This document shows positions 32,736 to 33,423 of a stretch of DNA of 33,423 nucleotides, piece after piece. This DNA is from Mycobacterium sp. (lineage in GTDB: Bacteria; Actinomycetota; Actinomycetes; Mycobacteriales; Mycobacteriaceae). The number at the start of each line of letters is the position of its first letter. The stretch's first letter is position 1. The notes beneath the pieces are model-generated. The model did not search any database and had not been told where the DNA came from. It saw only the letters and a program-made list of their open reading frames with translations. The stretch is from positions 1-33,423 of the forward strand of contig NZ_JASBVP010000019.1 in the NCBI RefSeq assembly GCF_029961025.1, in the 5' to 3' direction. The position numbers and the translations under genes were made by a program.

Positions 32736-33423
32736 TCGTGCAGTTCGTCTTCCAACAGCCGCAAGCCTTGCCATTTCACGAAGGCTCACTCACAACACAT
32801 CCTCGTCGTCGGCACTCGCCAGTGCAGCACGCAACTCAGCAGCCAGTGTGGGCTCGTTGGGCACGTTGGTATCAACGCACCGTCCGATAACGGGGTAGCC
32901 CGTCGGGCCAACCGGGCGACACCGGGCCGATTCGCCGCCCTCGCCTTCCTCGAGGCGCCCGATTTTGTCGGGCTCGCGTTGATGCACGCCTCAGCCATCG
33001 CGTCGGGGTCAGCGAGCGCCGCCACGATTCGGCACACCAGGTCGGTGCAGGCCTGGGGTGTCACTGCGCCGCGAAGCCGCAGCCGTCGGTGAACAGCTCT
33101 ACAGCCAACCGAAGGGCGATCACGGCTGCTTTGGCTGCCGAGAGCGCCGCTAGCCTGACAGCGCGCCACGACCGTCGGGCTCGAAATCACCCGTTCCTCC
33201 CAAGGACCGCTTACGTCTTCGGCGTTGATACTCCCCCACCAGGGGGATTAGCGGTCGGGCTTTGTGCTAGCTTCGGTCGACGACCCCCGGTTCGGGGACG
33301 ACGGCCTTTCTCCTCGGGGTTGGGGATTCAGGGGGGCGATTAGCGGCGGGGGCCGATTCGGCACGCTCGGCCGCATCACGACGCGGCAAGTTACCCACGC
33401 CGCCGCCGCCCTTCGGCGGCTGC
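32736..33423. other. No supportable gene
   Basis: Open frames on both strands lack recognisable domains. The minus strand at 32790-33070 has protein-like composition (VCRIVAALADPDAMAEA, then LAAELRAALASADDEDVL in another frame) and may be a decayed gene. Near 33228 a near-palindrome (CTCCCCC and GGGGGAT around ACCA) precedes GC-rich sequence. I see no tRNA or other RNA gene. Confidence 0.4.

Noticed and set aside
33215..33250. C/G-rich near-palindrome as a CsoR-type metal operator
   Set aside because: Only part of the expected sequence is symmetric and no metal-resistance gene follows within the window.
33089..33343. Plus-strand 84-codon frame at the window end
   Set aside because: No recognisable domain or start context; Arg/Pro-rich composition typical of non-coding frames.

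Overview
This window looks like the accessory part of a slow-growing mycobacterial genome (chromosomal island or plasmid). The basis is high GC, GTG/ATG starts with 1-4 base gene overlaps, a leaderless-type promoter, WXG/YxxxD type VII secretion features, vapBC/mazE/AbiE modules, a GH92 mannosidase relic and dense insertion sequences. No rRNA, tRNA or CRISPR array was seen. Gene assignments rest on reading the sequence only; no database search was made.

Region 1 (1-6426) is a tandem array of three cassettes with near-identical DNA. Each cassette has a leaderless promoter, a small secreted-partner gene ending in a YxxxD signal, a two-part protein with a constant WXG-like N-terminus and a short variable glycine-rich C-terminal tip, one or more small multi-spanning membrane proteins, and a conserved 107-residue protein of unknown function. 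The genes overlap or nearly touch. Unit 1 also carries an extra membrane gene and an orphan tip with a broken membrane-protein gene. This is the layout of a polymorphic toxin/immunity locus. I infer a type VII secreted, membrane-acting toxin family with membrane immunity proteins. The array is cut at the stop codon of its last gene by an IS1634-family remnant.

Region 2 (7023-12560) holds a multiply frameshifted exported GH92 mannosidase, a vapC toxin with a frameshifted vapB, a MazE-like antitoxin followed by a 12-codon mazF stub, and an intact AbiE-type type IV toxin-antitoxin pair with a clear repeated operator.

Region 3 (about 12795-24520) is a nest of mobile DNA. An IS21-family istB gene can be reassembled from three pieces. 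One break is an IS256-family element (8-bp target duplication), which is itself split by a Tn554-like element with two tyrosine recombinases. The other break lies in the Walker A codons of istB and is a large serine recombinase element, which is itself split by an IS3-family element (3-bp target duplication). An intact IS1634-family element sits on the istB start.

Region 4 (24555-32205) is a six-gene minus-strand block: DNA methyltransferase, sigma-like protein, ImmA/IrrE-type metallopeptidase, NurA-like protein, HerA-type ATPase and a coiled-coil PD-(D/E)XK nuclease. It looks like a methylation-linked HerA-NurA antiviral defence system whose gene set I do not recognise as a described system. 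The last kilobase holds an IS1380-family relic and no gene I can defend.
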